A stretch of DNA of 64,000 bases from Ochromonas danica (taxonomy: Eukaryota > Sar > Chrysophyceae > Chromulinales > Chromulinaceae): assembly GCA_015146655.1 (NCBI GenBank), contig VKHL01000031.1:62001-126000 (forward strand), in the 5' to 3' direction. The notes under the pieces were generated by a model. The model had not been told where the DNA came from. It saw only the letters and a program-made list of their open reading frames with translations, and ran no database searches. The position numbers and the translations under genes are program-made. Shown here in pieces: positions 43,899 to 55,361 of the stretch. Each line of letters begins with the position of its first letter. Positions within the stretch are counted from its first letter, which is position 1.

Positions 43899-46800
43899 AT
43901 GAGTGCACGAATACCTCCTTCGAATATCTTAATGGTGGGATCTATGTCTTCAAGGTAATCTAAACTCACTTCGATTACAACTCCTCTCTATAATAAACAT
44001 AACCAATGTTTTTCCTTCTTGTTTTCAGCGGCAGGACAAGACGAGAAAGCATCACCTCACCTAACGAAGATATCACAACTATTGATGTCGTTGATGGAAT
44101 AAGGCGTAATAAGGTTATTCGATCAAATAATGAAGTAGATGGTGCTTCACAATCGAAGGCTAAACATACCATGAAATCCAGATGGTGGAAAGTGAAGACT
44201 ATGATGGGCTTGGCCACCAAGAAGCTCACCACGGGCATGTTCGAAGGTTGCCTAGATCCCAGTGATTTTCCTAGGTAAGCAGTTAACAAGAAACCTACTC
44301 TCATCACTAAGAGAAACGGAACTAAGCTAGTGTTCATGTTTGTGTAGAATTCTGGACCAATGGCTGAAATTGTGTGGTTTGAATAAGATCCCAATAGTTG
44401 ACATGCAAAAAGTGGCAGATGAGTTTGATAAACGTAGTAAACAAGCTTTAACCAAGGAAGTGAAAGCCAAACTCAATCTAAGTAATTGTCATCTACGAGA
44501 TGAACATGTAAGTTTTGTATTATCTCAGTGAATTGGTTTGCTTTGTTTTAATGTTGTGACTGACCGCTTTGTTATATGTTGTTTCAGCTTCAGCTCCTCT
44601 GTCGTGTTTTAGCAAGTAATCCAAAGATAGTTTCCTTGGATATCTCAAACAATCCTGCTATTAGCTCAACGGTGAGATGGTCACAACCTTTTGATTGAAA
44701 AGTCTTGTCCTAACTAATCACATTTTGGGTTTTAGGGAATGTATTCATTATGTCAGTTAATGTTTTGTCAAGTGGATGCTTCAAGGCAGTTAGCAGGCGA
44801 GAACTGTCTGTCGAGATCGATCATGTTGGAGGAGGTGATCTGGGAGCCAATCTCACTCACTTTTCCCGCCAATTCTAGTGCTTTACTGGATAATATCTGT
44901 GACACTCAACCTTCAGCCCTATTAGAAGAGATGATCAGCAAGGTGTGTGTTTGTGTTGTTTCTTACTTGATGACTCAATATTCTCACATTTGTGAGATGT
45001 TATTCTCACATCTCACATGTGATGTGTTTTAGGCATCGGCTGAGCTGAAAACAGTGAATGTGAAGAATTGGACTAGAAGGCTCTATGATAAGTATGGTAT
45101 GCCGGTGAGTTCTTCATCTCTTTATTCTTGTTTGTTTATGGAGCCTTCTCACTTCCAATGACTATGACAATGACTATGACAATGACTATGACAACAATGG
45201 TAATGGTAATAACAGGAGAGTCTGGACGATGAAAGTTGCTTCAAGATATTTCAAAAAATTGTTAATAAAGGACGACAAGATTACCAACGTCACTGTTCAA
45301 CAACGTCTTCTTCTTCATCAACTTCAATAATAGAAGAGTTACAAAGTATTGTTTTGGCTGGATTGGTTCAAGATGGAGTGTTACCACCTCCTCTCCCTGA
45401 CAATAATGCTGATGACTCCACGTAAGACCTATTCTGATATTCTATCTTTGATATTACCTAATGACAATCTATTCATGTAATAGACCTCTTTTAAGAGAAA
45501 GTGATGTCGCGGAAAAAAGTGTGGGTAATGACTTCAACGACAAACATGAGGCCTTCCCTGCACATTCCTATGATGATCATGATCATGATGAGGATGATGT
45601 TGATGACAGTCTTTTTCGAACAAGTCAAATTGTGGATAATAATAACACTAAAGAACATGAAGATCATGATTTGTGGTCAAAACACAAAGATGAGCAACGA
45701 GAGGAAGAAGACCATCAAGAGGAGGAAATCGCATCTCCACGAAGAGCATCTGTTCCAGCAGTTTCTGTTCGTAGAAGCAGTAATGCACATTATCCACCTG
45801 TTGCTAATTCGTTGCGTTCTCTTCCTGCCATACCAGAGCCTAAAGAAATACCCTCCGCTGTTGATAGCAGTGACGATGATATGAAGCCCAGCAATCAAGT
45901 TGAGACTGAAACACTTCTTCCTGCACATGATCTATCAGAGAAGGTCATTAATAAAGACAAAGGAAAGTTCGACTCCAGTAAAACAGTGCAGGTTACCGAG
46001 GCGAACGAGCACATCAAAGTTCCTCCACCAATGTCGTCACCAGCTGTTATGGACCCAACTTCGAGGTTTACCGCAACATCGACTGCATTGAGAAATGCAA
46101 TCAATCCTCCATCCAACGAGCAAAATTCAGAGAATATCTCAGACAATGAAATAGACGTTTCCGCTGATGAGAGCCAAGGGGTAGATAACAGAAACATTGT
46201 GAATCCATCTGTAGTTAGTGCAGCGAATGAATCTGACACGAAGAAAGAGAACGTGGCAGTCAAAAACACTGAAGACCATTATCTACGTCTACTTGCTGAT
46301 TATCGCAAATCCAAACAGGCAGTTTATCGATATGTCCCTGACGATGTTGATGAGGAGAAGAGTATCCCTATTGTATCAGATCTCCATGAGGTGGTTGAAG
46401 AGAAAGAGGTGATGGTTGATGACGAGAAGAGCAATCCAGTTGTAGCGAGTCTTCATGACTCCGATGAGAGGGCTATAGTAGCTGATGATAGTTATGATGA
46501 TGACTATGGATGGGGATATAAGGAGCCATCAACTGTATTGTTTGATTCTCCTGACCAAAAGGGCATTGAGAATACCCAAAATAACAAGCCACATGATACG
46601 ACAATAGATCAGTACATGACCAGTCCAGGTTACTATGACAAATATGAACAGGTGATGAAGGAACTAAGCCAAGCGTTGGTTAAACGTAACCTTCCTGTTG
46701 ATGAGAGACTGCCAGAGGCACAGATTAACTGTCCTCCATCAACAACTGCTGTGTCTACTCCGAGCAGTTTGGGAGAATCCATTTCTCCTGCAGTCGTAAG

Positions 46801-49800
46801 CACATCAAAACCTTCAGTATCATCATCACCTTCTTCCCCTTTTCTTGATCAGTCAGTAGGCTGGCTGGCTCGAGAATCTTCTGCAGAGGAATCTGAGGTA
46901 AACCACCTCGAAGAGGAGGAGGATGAAGATGATGATCTGTATTTACAAAGCGAAGTGAGCAGTCTAACTTCAATCTCATCCTTCTCTCGTGCTGGGAACT
47001 CATTTGCAGGACACATGCCATGCAACTGGGTATCTGCTAAGAATAATACTAATAGTGTGGTACAAGTACAGCAGAAGGGAGTGAATGAACAAGAAGAAGA
47101 GGAAGAGGAAGATGCTATCTTTCAACATTTACATACCACTACAATGTCATCTGCTCAACCATCATCTGCTTCACATTCACGAAGACCTTCATTTGATCCT
47201 ATTATTGAAATTGAACCACAAGATGAGATGGCTGATGATATGATTACACCTATTAAAGAGTGCTCTCATCCACAAGAGAAAGTGTTGTTCTCTCCTTCCT
47301 CCTCTGGTGGTCACACTTTATTCTCTCCATTCTCTCCACAACTAAATCTCTCATATGGAGATGCTTATCCAGATGTTCTAGATCGTATGGATGCTGAAGT
47401 ATTTAATGAAGATATCGTAACAGAAGTATTACAAGAAATGCGATCATCACGTGCTCCAACTCCCAGGCAATCCTTTTCTTTACCTCCACCATCATCATCA
47501 TTGCCACCATCAATAACAACACCAGCTGTAGTAGCGGTAGGCAGTACTGCAGCTAGCATAGATAGCAAAGAAGAAGTTGAGAGTCTTGACCAATCACAGC
47601 ATTCAATTAATGGTTATGTTGTAGGTGTATCAACGGCTGTTTCTCCAATTCGTCAAACAATGACTCATGCTGCTGCTGTATTGGAAGCTTTCTTCCTAAA
47701 ACAACAAGAAGATGATGATCCAAGTGATGATGCTTTTACAAGTGTGAGTAATTTTGATACTTTCCAGAGTAATAAGAATTGGCGTATTGATTTACAGAAA
47801 TCTGTAATAACATCATCTGAACCTTCCGCTACATCCTCTGATCCTACCATTGAAGAATCTCGACAATATTATGAAGCTGTAACACATCTTGCTGATGAGA
47901 CGTTAGAGCGCAGTCAACAGAGAATGCAGGATATGGTGGAAGCAAGAGGCAACAATAACAGCAATTCATCTCAAATCTCTTCTGTTGCAGGATGTATACT
48001 GTGGCATTCACCTGATAGTTGTGCTGCTGCTGCACATGCTTTCTTAGATCGTTTACATAGTAGCAGTACTAGTGAAGACCACCACCATCATCATCACTTC
48101 CAACAACAGCAGCAGCAACAACATTTCCATATTCTCTCAACAGATCGTCTATCTGAAGAATCATTCGATCCCACACAGTCCAGTAGGTCAAGAGAGATTA
48201 TGTTGGATGATGATGATATGATTCTAGACAAGAACAACAACAACAATGATGATAATAATAATATGGAAGCGATTCCAATGAATCCATCATCTCCAACGAT
48301 TATTAATCGTACAGTCTTTGATTGTTCTGGTCGTTGTAAGACAGAAAGAGATTTCTCTTCTGCTATCTTTCAACCTATTTCTGTAGCACGATTATTACAG
48401 ATTACAACCTTATTATTATCTTATAATACAATCACTAGTCTTAGTCGACTTCAACTAAAAGAAAGATTTCCACATCTAACTTGTCTTGATTTAAGTCATA
48501 ATCATCTCTCTGGTCCTGTAATTTCATCAATCTTACCAAGAAAATTAAAGAAATTAGATTTATCCTATAATGAGATTACTCTATTAACGGATAGTCATCA
48601 ATCTTTACCATCTTTAGAAGATATCAATCTATCTCATAATAAGATTTTCTATTTAGAAATGTTTCCATTATCTTTGAAGAGATTAGATGTTTCATATAAT
48701 GGTATTACTACAGTTGCAGTATTTCGTATTTTAGCATTAAATCATCGTTTAGAGAAGATTATGATTCATGGCAACTCTTTGCCATCTAGTCGTTATAATG
48801 CACAAGCTGTCAAACGACTCATTCCAAGTTTAAAGTATCTACCAGAATTACTTCCAACTTCTACTCCAGTAGCAACAGCAGCAACAGCAGCAGTAGCAGC
48901 TGGAGGAGGAGGACCTGTAATTACATCTACTGGACGTGTTAAAGACATGACTCATCCTCATGTTACACCAAAGATTGACTCTGTGCGAACAATGTCTACT
49001 ACTACCAAACAACCTAGTCGACCATCTGAACACAATGGTTTAGTATCAAAGTCAACCACTAAAGCTCTACCATCCAGTGCAATACACTCCAAAATACGTC
49101 AACAACAACATCAACAACAACATGGCAAGAATCAATCTATTGTCTCAACTACTACAAAACGATCTCAACCAGTTGTTCCCAATGCAATTCGAACTTCATC
49201 TTATCAACCAACAACAACAACAATAGCAGCAGCAGGATTACCAAAGGATAGAAAGTATTCAATTCTTCCTTTACAATCTCATCGTAAAGAGATGAAAGAT
49301 GCTGTTGTCACTATTAGTCATCAACATGTTGTTGACAATAGTAATAACAACAAGTATGATAATGATAGTCATGCTAATAATGATGATGAGGAGATGGTCT
49401 TACATACTTCTTATAATCGTTATGAAGATCTTATTGAAGCTGCCAAAGAAAGCATTTGTAATGAGTCAAGAAGTGAAATGGATGATAATAGTAGTGTAAT
49501 AGCTTATGATATCTTACAAGGTAACTATCACTTTAATAGTCATTTAGATGATAAGAAAGAACATAATGAAACTTTAACATTACAGGATGATGATGGTAAT
49601 GATGAAGAATGGAAGATAGACTGTATAAATCGTATTATGAGATGTAAGATTCTCTTACAAGAAATTGTTGATTTAGCTAATATTCAATCTAGTATTAGTA
49701 TGAATACTTTACGATCCATGGAAGAAGAATGGCAAGAATTAGGATTTTGTGATCATCAACAAACATTCATACCATTACAATGGCCAAGTTATATACAACA

Positions 49801-50077
49801 ACTACATTATCTAAGAGATCGTAAAGAATGGGAAGCAAAGATGATGACATCAGCTGAAGATGATCAAACAGAAGAAGAAGAATTAGTTACTATGACTTTC
49901 CAATTACAAGATTTCCATCAATTGTTTCAACAGATTCATACAGTAATGAAACTTTGTAGTCATAGTACAGCAGGTGAAGGGAAATTTCGATCTATGTTAC
50001 GTAGATTAATGCAAAAGGGTGTAGGTTTAGCTATTAATGAACAACAGCATTATATCTATGAGGTGCGACAAGACTAA
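43899..50077 (+). CDS. Giant acidic, largely disordered protein with leucine-rich repeats
   Basis: Eight exons: 43899-43954, 44029-44274, 44348-44507, 44588-44671, 44736-44942, 45033-45104, 45216-45421 and 45484-50077; 1,874 residues with all phases consistent. LRR-like units occur near residues 147-185 (LNLSNCHLRDEHLQLL, KIVSLDISNNPAIS). A clear block of about four SDS22-like LRRs lies around 1,315-1,440 (LTCLDLSHNHLSG, LKKLDLSYNEIT, LEDINLSHNKI, LKRLDVSYNGIT). Between them are ~1,000 residues of Asp/Glu/Ser-rich sequence with homopolymer runs (His, Gln, Asn, Ser). The C-terminal ~200 residues are helical. LRRs of this type often serve in ciliary or cytoskeletal scaffolds, but no orthologue is evident. 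Confidence 0.75.
45156..45191 (+). repeat. 12-bp tandem repeat in an intron of the LRR gene
   Basis: Three perfect copies of CAATGACTATGA lie within the intron 45105-45215, followed by a partial unit and AATGGT repeats just before the acceptor. Confidence 0.9.
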
Positions 50078-50867
50078 CCACAACAAGACAAGATAAGATA
50101 AGAGATGATGATGATATTTACACAATGTGTTATGCTTGTATTACCAAACATTATGTGGATTTTGTAATATTGTTGTATATACAATAGTAGTAGTGCTAGT
50201 AGTAGTATACGTGATGTGATGTGACAAACTAGTAATGGTTTGTATTTTGAATATAACATGTCATATCATAGTATCAATGACATGTTGGTTTCGTTGTTGA
50301 ATTGTTATAATAATAATCAATCATTTCTTCCTGTTGTTGATAATTAAAGATTTCAATGTTTGGTTTGTTATTTCATTGCTTTAGTATTGATCATTCTACT
50401 TGTTCATATGGACGGAAGGCCTTTTACACTACACACTACCTTATACCAGGAGTGGGAGAAGACTGTGTGTGTGCATGTGGTCTAACAGGTTCTCCTAGAC
50501 AATCCTACAAGACAGTTTGTATGGACAGGATGAATGGTTATGGTTGATCTTCCCACAAACCTAATCTTGCATCCTAGGACACTGTATGATGGATCTAGAT
50601 TCTCCTAGACTTAGTAAGATATTTGTGTGGATATAAATTCATCCTTTTTCCTCAACACTCCTCACTACTGCCATCTCCCCTGTAGTGTTGTTAACTTAAG
50701 AAGAGTTATTGCTCTTGTTGTTGTTGTTGTTGATCAATCAACACATTGTTATCATCAAGACCAAAAGTAGTCTAGTTGACACAACACTATACTAGACTAG
50801 ACTATAGTACAGTACTATACTACTACAAGATTAGTCTTATCCCTACTATCTGATTAATCCATTCATC
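50078..50867. other. Intergenic region between LRR gene and ECHDC1
   Basis: About 790 bp. It holds GTAGTAGT and ACTAGACTAGACTATAGTACAGTACTATAC repeats (written only in part here as ACTAGACTAGACTATAG) at 50790-50825, close to the ECHDC1 start. No supported gene or RNA is present. Confidence 0.45.
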
Positions 50868-51950
50868 ATGTCTTATTTCTTGACTGCTTTATCTAGAAAG
50901 ACATCATTTGCCAAGTCTTTCCACCATTCCATCATTTCTAGTCGTTCTTATTCTCCTTTCTCTTCCTCTACCACTGCTACAGCTGCTACAGCTGCTTCAT
51001 CTACTCTCTCCACACTATCATCACCTAGTCTAACCACAACACATCGTCCATTTCTTGATCTTGTATCACAACATGGTTCAGGTGAAGTTAATTTCAATAT
51101 TATTAAACCTAAAAATAATGAAATTCAATATCCTGGTAAAGTGATTGAAATTGTTTTAAATAATCCAAAGAAGAGAAATTCAATTTGTGGAAAGATGATG
51201 AATGATCTTGCTAGAATTGTTGATCATCTAACATTAAGCAGTGAGATTACAAACGATGAGGATATTGTCGCGTTGGTTATTCGTGGTAATGGACAAGAAG
51301 CCTTTTCTGCTGGTGCTGATTTTAATTTAGCACAAACTATCTTAACAACACCAGAACGTGGATTAATGATGTCACAGTGTATGACAGATGTATTAAATCA
51401 AATTCGTAACTTACCTTTGATTACATTAGCTTGTATTAATGGTTATGCTGTAGGAGGTGGAGCTGAATTAACAACTATCTCTGATTTCCGTATTATGGAA
51501 AGTTCTCATCATATTCAATTTGTTCATGCACGACTTGGTGCAAGTCCTGGATGGGGTGGTGCAAGACGTTTAACTGAGATTATGGGACGTAAAGAAGCTA
51601 TTCGTTTATTATTATCTTCACCCAAGATTACTGCTGAACATGCTTTAGAGATTGGTTATGTTGATAAGATTATTCGTCATGAAACTCCTCTGACAGATGA
51701 TGATTGGCATGAGATTAGCTTGCAATTTCTTCAACCTTATCTTATTATGCCTTATCCTAAGTCAATTCGGGCCATTAAAACTGCGATTGGTGGGGTTGAA
51801 TCTAAATCTGTGAAAGAAGCCATTCAACTCGAACAAGCAGTCTTCCATGCTCGTTGGGGTAGTGCTGATAATACTCATGCACTTGCCAAGGCGGCCGAGA
51901 AAGCTCATCAGCATCACCAAGACGAGCTGAAGCACAAACACTCATCTTAA
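50868..51950 (+). CDS. ECHDC1: ECHDC1-type crotonase family enzyme (ethylmalonyl-CoA decarboxylase-like)
   Basis: Single exon, 360 residues. The crotonase fold is clear: VLNNPKKRNSICGKMMNDL, the oxyanion-hole segments FSAGADFNLA and INGYAVGGGAELTTISDFR, and FVHARLGASPGWGGARRL. The last matches ECHDC1, a metabolite-repair enzyme that removes ethylmalonyl-CoA made by side reaction of acetyl-CoA carboxylase, better than ordinary enoyl-CoA hydratase. The first ~60 residues are Ser/Thr/Ala/Arg-rich, like a mitochondrial presequence, while animal ECHDC1 is cytosolic. A His/Lys-rich tail ends it. Function is by homology read by eye. Confidence 0.88.
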   Translation: MSYFLTALSRKTSFAKSFHHSIISSRSYSPFSSSTTATAATAASSTLSTLSSPSLTTTHRPFLDLVSQHGSGEVNFNIIKPKNNEIQYPGKVIEIVLNNPKKRNSICGKMMNDLARIVDHLTLSSEITNDEDIVALVIRGNGQEAFSAGADFNLAQTILTTPERGLMMSQCMTDVLNQIRNLPLITLACINGYAVGGGAELTTISDFRIMESSHHIQFVHARLGASPGWGGARRLTEIMGRKEAIRLLLSSPKITAEHALEIGYVDKIIRHETPLTDDDWHEISLQFLQPYLIMPYPKSIRAIKTAIGGVESKSVKEAIQLEQAVFHARWGSADNTHALAKAAEKAHQHHQDELKHKHSS

Positions 51951-52481
51951 AATAACAAGTCTGATGAGTTTTCCCAACAGTATACCCTAGGTTTTATCAA
52001 CTGTTTTGGTTTTTGAAAATTTTGCTACAATTTTAATTAACTATCGTAATTGTTCGAATGCCTTCAAAAGCATGATGATTTGTTTTAAAGAGTGTCTGAC
52101 TAAGACACCATCAATAGATACGCTTTTCATATGTTATGTAGACAGCATAACATAGTCGCGAATAGGACTACTCTACTGTAATCACAGTTTTAACTACAGA
52201 GAACAGACACGTAATGTACACCATTGTTTTGAATAAAAAGCAAATCAAAGTATAATTTAGAGCGTCCTTTAAAATTATCTATTATGATCTTTCATTTGAG
52301 TAAAAACCGCGGTGAGGAGTGGGGTTTTGAATGACATGATGGGGATTTTTCTTGCCACGTAGTACTAACACTAAGCCTAACCAACTCTGACCGTAAGCGC
52401 TAAGTGGGCCACAACGTATAGTACAGTTCACTTCACATTACATCATATACACGAGAATACAAGATTATAAGGCGTTAAACA
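51951..52481. other. Convergent intergenic region with small hairpins
   Basis: About 530 bp between ECHDC1 and the NTPase-nuclease gene. It contains two short stem-loops: GTGTCT/AGACAC around 52091-52108 and TATGTTATG/CATAACATA at 52130-52154. No gene is seen. If the neighbouring gene is mobile, one end of the element should lie here, but I could not find a matching terminal repeat. Confidence 0.45.
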
Positions 52482-54659
52482 TCAGAATGACAAGTGCATC
52501 CTTGCTTTTGTGGGTATGCGCGAAATCCTACTGACAAGGTCGTCCCAGTCCGTGAATGCTCTCTCCTTTCGTTTGTTTACAATCTGCTTTGACAATATCT
52601 CGCCTATCCCGGGAATGGTCTTCAGCTCGGCCTTGTTGGCAATGTTAACATTTAGAGACAAATTGGTGGAGTAGAGTGACAGCCGACCGCACATAATAGG
52701 ACCAAAAAACTTGGCAAGGTTATTGCCAGAAACAACAATACAGTTTTCAGGTAGATCCTCCAGAGCATCAGAAGTGAGTCTTGTTGCCATGACAACAAGA
52801 ATGTAACGTACTTCCGAATTTTCGAGACTTTGCTGTACCTTTTCAGCTTCCTGCTGAATGGCTTCTTTTGATAAGATTGAGTTGAAATAAAACTTCTGCT
52901 GTCCACACACAAGAAAAGGTACCCCATCAGGCGTTTTGCGCTGCGTAAAGCAATCAAACGGCGCCCCGTCACAATTCTTCACACAGGTCTGGCTTGGATC
53001 AATATCTACGTCTTCTGTATCCTGCCCGTAGCCGTTGCTGTCAGACGACGGTATCCATCCAGGGGGAGGGAACCGGTTATGGGCAGTGACAACCCCACAG
53101 CGTTCTCGAAGAAGAAAGCATAGTTCATCGTCCACAGATGTCGCCCCGCTGCCAGAATCAACACAATACAGTTCATTTGCACTTAGGACATTTCCATCTT
53201 CCAGATGACTATTAATCCTGCACAGCATCATCTCACGAACCGCATCCATAGAAACACACAGAGTCTCAAAATCTTGCCATGACAAGCCTGTTTGCTGACT
53301 TTTAAAATCACATAAAGCTCGCAAAGCAACTGTGAGCTCGTCTGAACCGTCCATGTATCCCACAAGCTCACGAAAGAGCCAGTACGGCAGTTGCACATAC
53401 AACGATTCATCACTTGCCGTGGACAACGTGATCGCACCGTGCGCCTCCAAGTCTCCATAGGTTAGACAATTATCTGCCTCAACAACAGATCTGCCTCTTC
53501 TATAAGTAACTACGTCGTGTCTTCGGATTGGTTGCGCTAGCATCGCAATAATCACTAATGTAAGAGCTATCTTCCTCATTTCCGAAGCCATGGGGACATT
53601 TTGCACGAAATGTCCTTGAATCAAACTATAATCCAATGCATCTAGCGGCTGTTTCGAGGATTCACATAAGTTAATCACCTTTTCCAAGAACTCCTCCGCT
53701 GATCGTGGCATCACTGCCACGTCCACTAACATGGTTCTGAATCTGCGTACAGTTCTCCAACCCTTTAGCACGGAATAATTCAAAGCCAGAGAATCGACCA
53801 CTAACTCAAGATCCACCGGCTCTAGAAGGCTCATAGGCAGCCTTTTTGTCTTGTGCATGGACTCAGAAAACACGAGTTCCACGGGGGCTGGTAGAGTACC
53901 AGCAACGATACCGTAGCAAAATACGGCAGAAGACAATAGAGCTTCAGATGCAGATACAAGCGTCGCTCGTAGAAACGCCTTAGGGTCCTCAGCTGTGCCC
54001 AATTGAGGATCTAATAGGTAGTTAGCCTCGTCAATTCCAATGAAAATGCCCCCCAAAAACTCCGACTTCCTTTCTAACTTCTGCTCAGCGAAAGATATAA
54101 TACAATCAATCGCCAATGAAGGCGACAAGTCTTTTAGCATTTCATAAGGAATCTGCGAAAGAAAGTGTTCGAAACTTAACTTTCTCTGTAACTTGCCATG
54201 AGTAACCGACTTGCCAGCAAGAAAGGCAAAATACAAAATACGCCATGCAAATAAATTGCGCGCATTCACTGCAAGTCTTTGACAAAGAGAATAATCAATA
54301 GTTGGCGGATTACCATTATTGTAAGAAATGACAACGCCGACCGTCCATTTATCTTTGCCAACCCAATCTCCAAAAGATTTTGACAACTCAACCAGTGCCC
54401 TGGTTTTACCCAGCCTCGGACATCCTCCGATAAGTCCGAAGGGATGACGGTTGCGATCCGATTCGAATCGATTCTCAATTCTTTCTTTGTAGAGGTTCTG
54501 TGCACTTTCGATAAGTTGCGTTCTTCCACAAAATGGAAGCTGACGAGCGAAACTATTGAGGTGGTGCATTTCTTGATCAATAAATCCCACCACCTGAAAG
54601 TTAATGGTTAAGAATTGAATGATAGAGGCACATAGTTCTTCCCCATTGGTAGTTGACAT
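52482..54659 (-). CDS. P-loop NTPase with PD-(D/E)xK-like nuclease and helix-hairpin-helix (Crinkler-related mobile-gene type)
   Basis: Single exon, 725 residues, open throughout. The NTPase at about 70-330 has Walker A GGCPRLGKTR (78-87) and Walker B GIFIGIDEANYLL (Asp210-Glu211). The middle is helical. Residues ~530-665 look like a restriction-endonuclease fold: helix DDELCFLLRER, strand ending in Asp569 (APFDCF), strand with Gln587-x-Lys589 (FLVCGQQKFYF), then a helix and RYILVVMATR. FFGP follows. A ComEA-like helix-hairpin-helix lies at ~669-713 (ELKTIPGIGEILSKQIV). This P-loop plus REase order is that of Crinkler-type proteins and the transposon families proposed as their source. No LFLAK-type N-terminus is present. 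Codon choice appears less AT-biased than in neighbours. Function is inferred, not shown. Confidence 0.7.
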   Translation of the reverse strand: MSTTNGEELCASIIQFLTINFQVVGFIDQEMHHLNSFARQLPFCGRTQLIESAQNLYKERIENRFESDRNRHPFGLIGGCPRLGKTRALVELSKSFGDWVGKDKWTVGVVISYNNGNPPTIDYSLCQRLAVNARNLFAWRILYFAFLAGKSVTHGKLQRKLSFEHFLSQIPYEMLKDLSPSLAIDCIISFAEQKLERKSEFLGGIFIGIDEANYLLDPQLGTAEDPKAFLRATLVSASEALLSSAVFCYGIVAGTLPAPVELVFSESMHKTKRLPMSLLEPVDLELVVDSLALNYSVLKGWRTVRRFRTMLVDVAVMPRSAEEFLEKVINLCESSKQPLDALDYSLIQGHFVQNVPMASEMRKIALTLVIIAMLAQPIRRHDVVTYRRGRSVVEADNCLTYGDLEAHGAITLSTASDESLYVQLPYWLFRELVGYMDGSDELTVALRALCDFKSQQTGLSWQDFETLCVSMDAVREMMLCRINSHLEDGNVLSANELYCVDSGSGATSVDDELCFLLRERCGVVTAHNRFPPPGWIPSSDSNGYGQDTEDVDIDPSQTCVKNCDGAPFDCFTQRKTPDGVPFLVCGQQKFYFNSILSKEAIQQEAEKVQQSLENSEVRYILVVMATRLTSDALEDLPENCIVVSGNNLAKFFGPIMCGRLSLYSTNLSLNVNIANKAELKTIPGIGEILSKQIVNKRKERAFTDWDDLVSRISRIPTKARMHLSF

Positions 54660-55361
54660 GATTCAAACAAACAATAAACGTTCCAAGCGGTTATTTTCCG
54701 ACTTTGTAGACCAGCATAGTTGGCTTTAAAACCCATTTTTACCAGTTCTGAGTTTGGATTCATTTTTATTGCATTTATTTTATTATTGAACTTTCCAATG
54801 ATGTGACATAGTCTAGTCTATGTGGGGATGAAGTATGCCCACTTCCATTGCTGAATTCATTGAAGTGTGAAGCCGAAGTCCAATTCCAGCCATCGAGATT
54901 GTCATATTATTACGTATGTCCGTCCTTGTCTGGAAATGATGTGAGCTGTTGGTGGGGGAATCGTGCTCACATCATTTCCAGACAAGGACGGACATACGTA
55001 ATAATATGACAATCTCGATGCTGCTTTGAAGAAAGGGCTCGCAAAAGGACGAGTGAAGGACTCCGCTTTTTGAAGACATCGATAGGGATCGACTGGAAGG
55101 GCTGGATATCCGGTGGCTTGGAGAAAATTGTGCACTATGATGCCCAAATCAAAATTTCCCCACCTTTCGCATTCAATAGGGCCATCAATCCCCGCCCCCC
55201 TACGGTGTACATCGATTTACGTTGTACTAAAAATTGGGTAGCCTCCCGATTCAGGATCATATATGCAGCGAGTTGCTCACATAATCGATACAGCATACAT
55301 ACATCAACATACATTTCAGAGGATCGGTCTAAGTGACAATTCTAGCACCAGGCAATGACCA
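54660..55361. other. Region upstream of the NTPase-nuclease gene, holding a perfect palindrome
   Basis: About 700 bp. Apart from the palindrome at 54891-55020 I see no gene. Open frames across it are interrupted, short and featureless. The part next to 54660 should contain the promoter of the minus-strand gene. Confidence 0.5.
54891..55020. repeat. Perfect fold-back palindrome, 56-bp arms
   Basis: Arms 54891-54946 and 54965-55020 are exact reverse complements over 56 bp, around an 18-nt spacer. Beyond the arms the match continues weakly with one bulged base (CAGC either side). It lies 232 bp upstream of the NTPase-nuclease start. Lack of any mismatch points to recent formation, selection or an assembly fold-back. 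Confidence 0.97.

Noticed and set aside
55070-55336. Open frame to the right of the palindrome
   Set aside because: Short, without recognisable features and without splice or family support.
52040-55340. Terminal inverted repeats around the NTPase-nuclease gene
   Set aside because: I compared both flanks and saw no convincing inverted match or target duplication, so no element boundaries are claimed.
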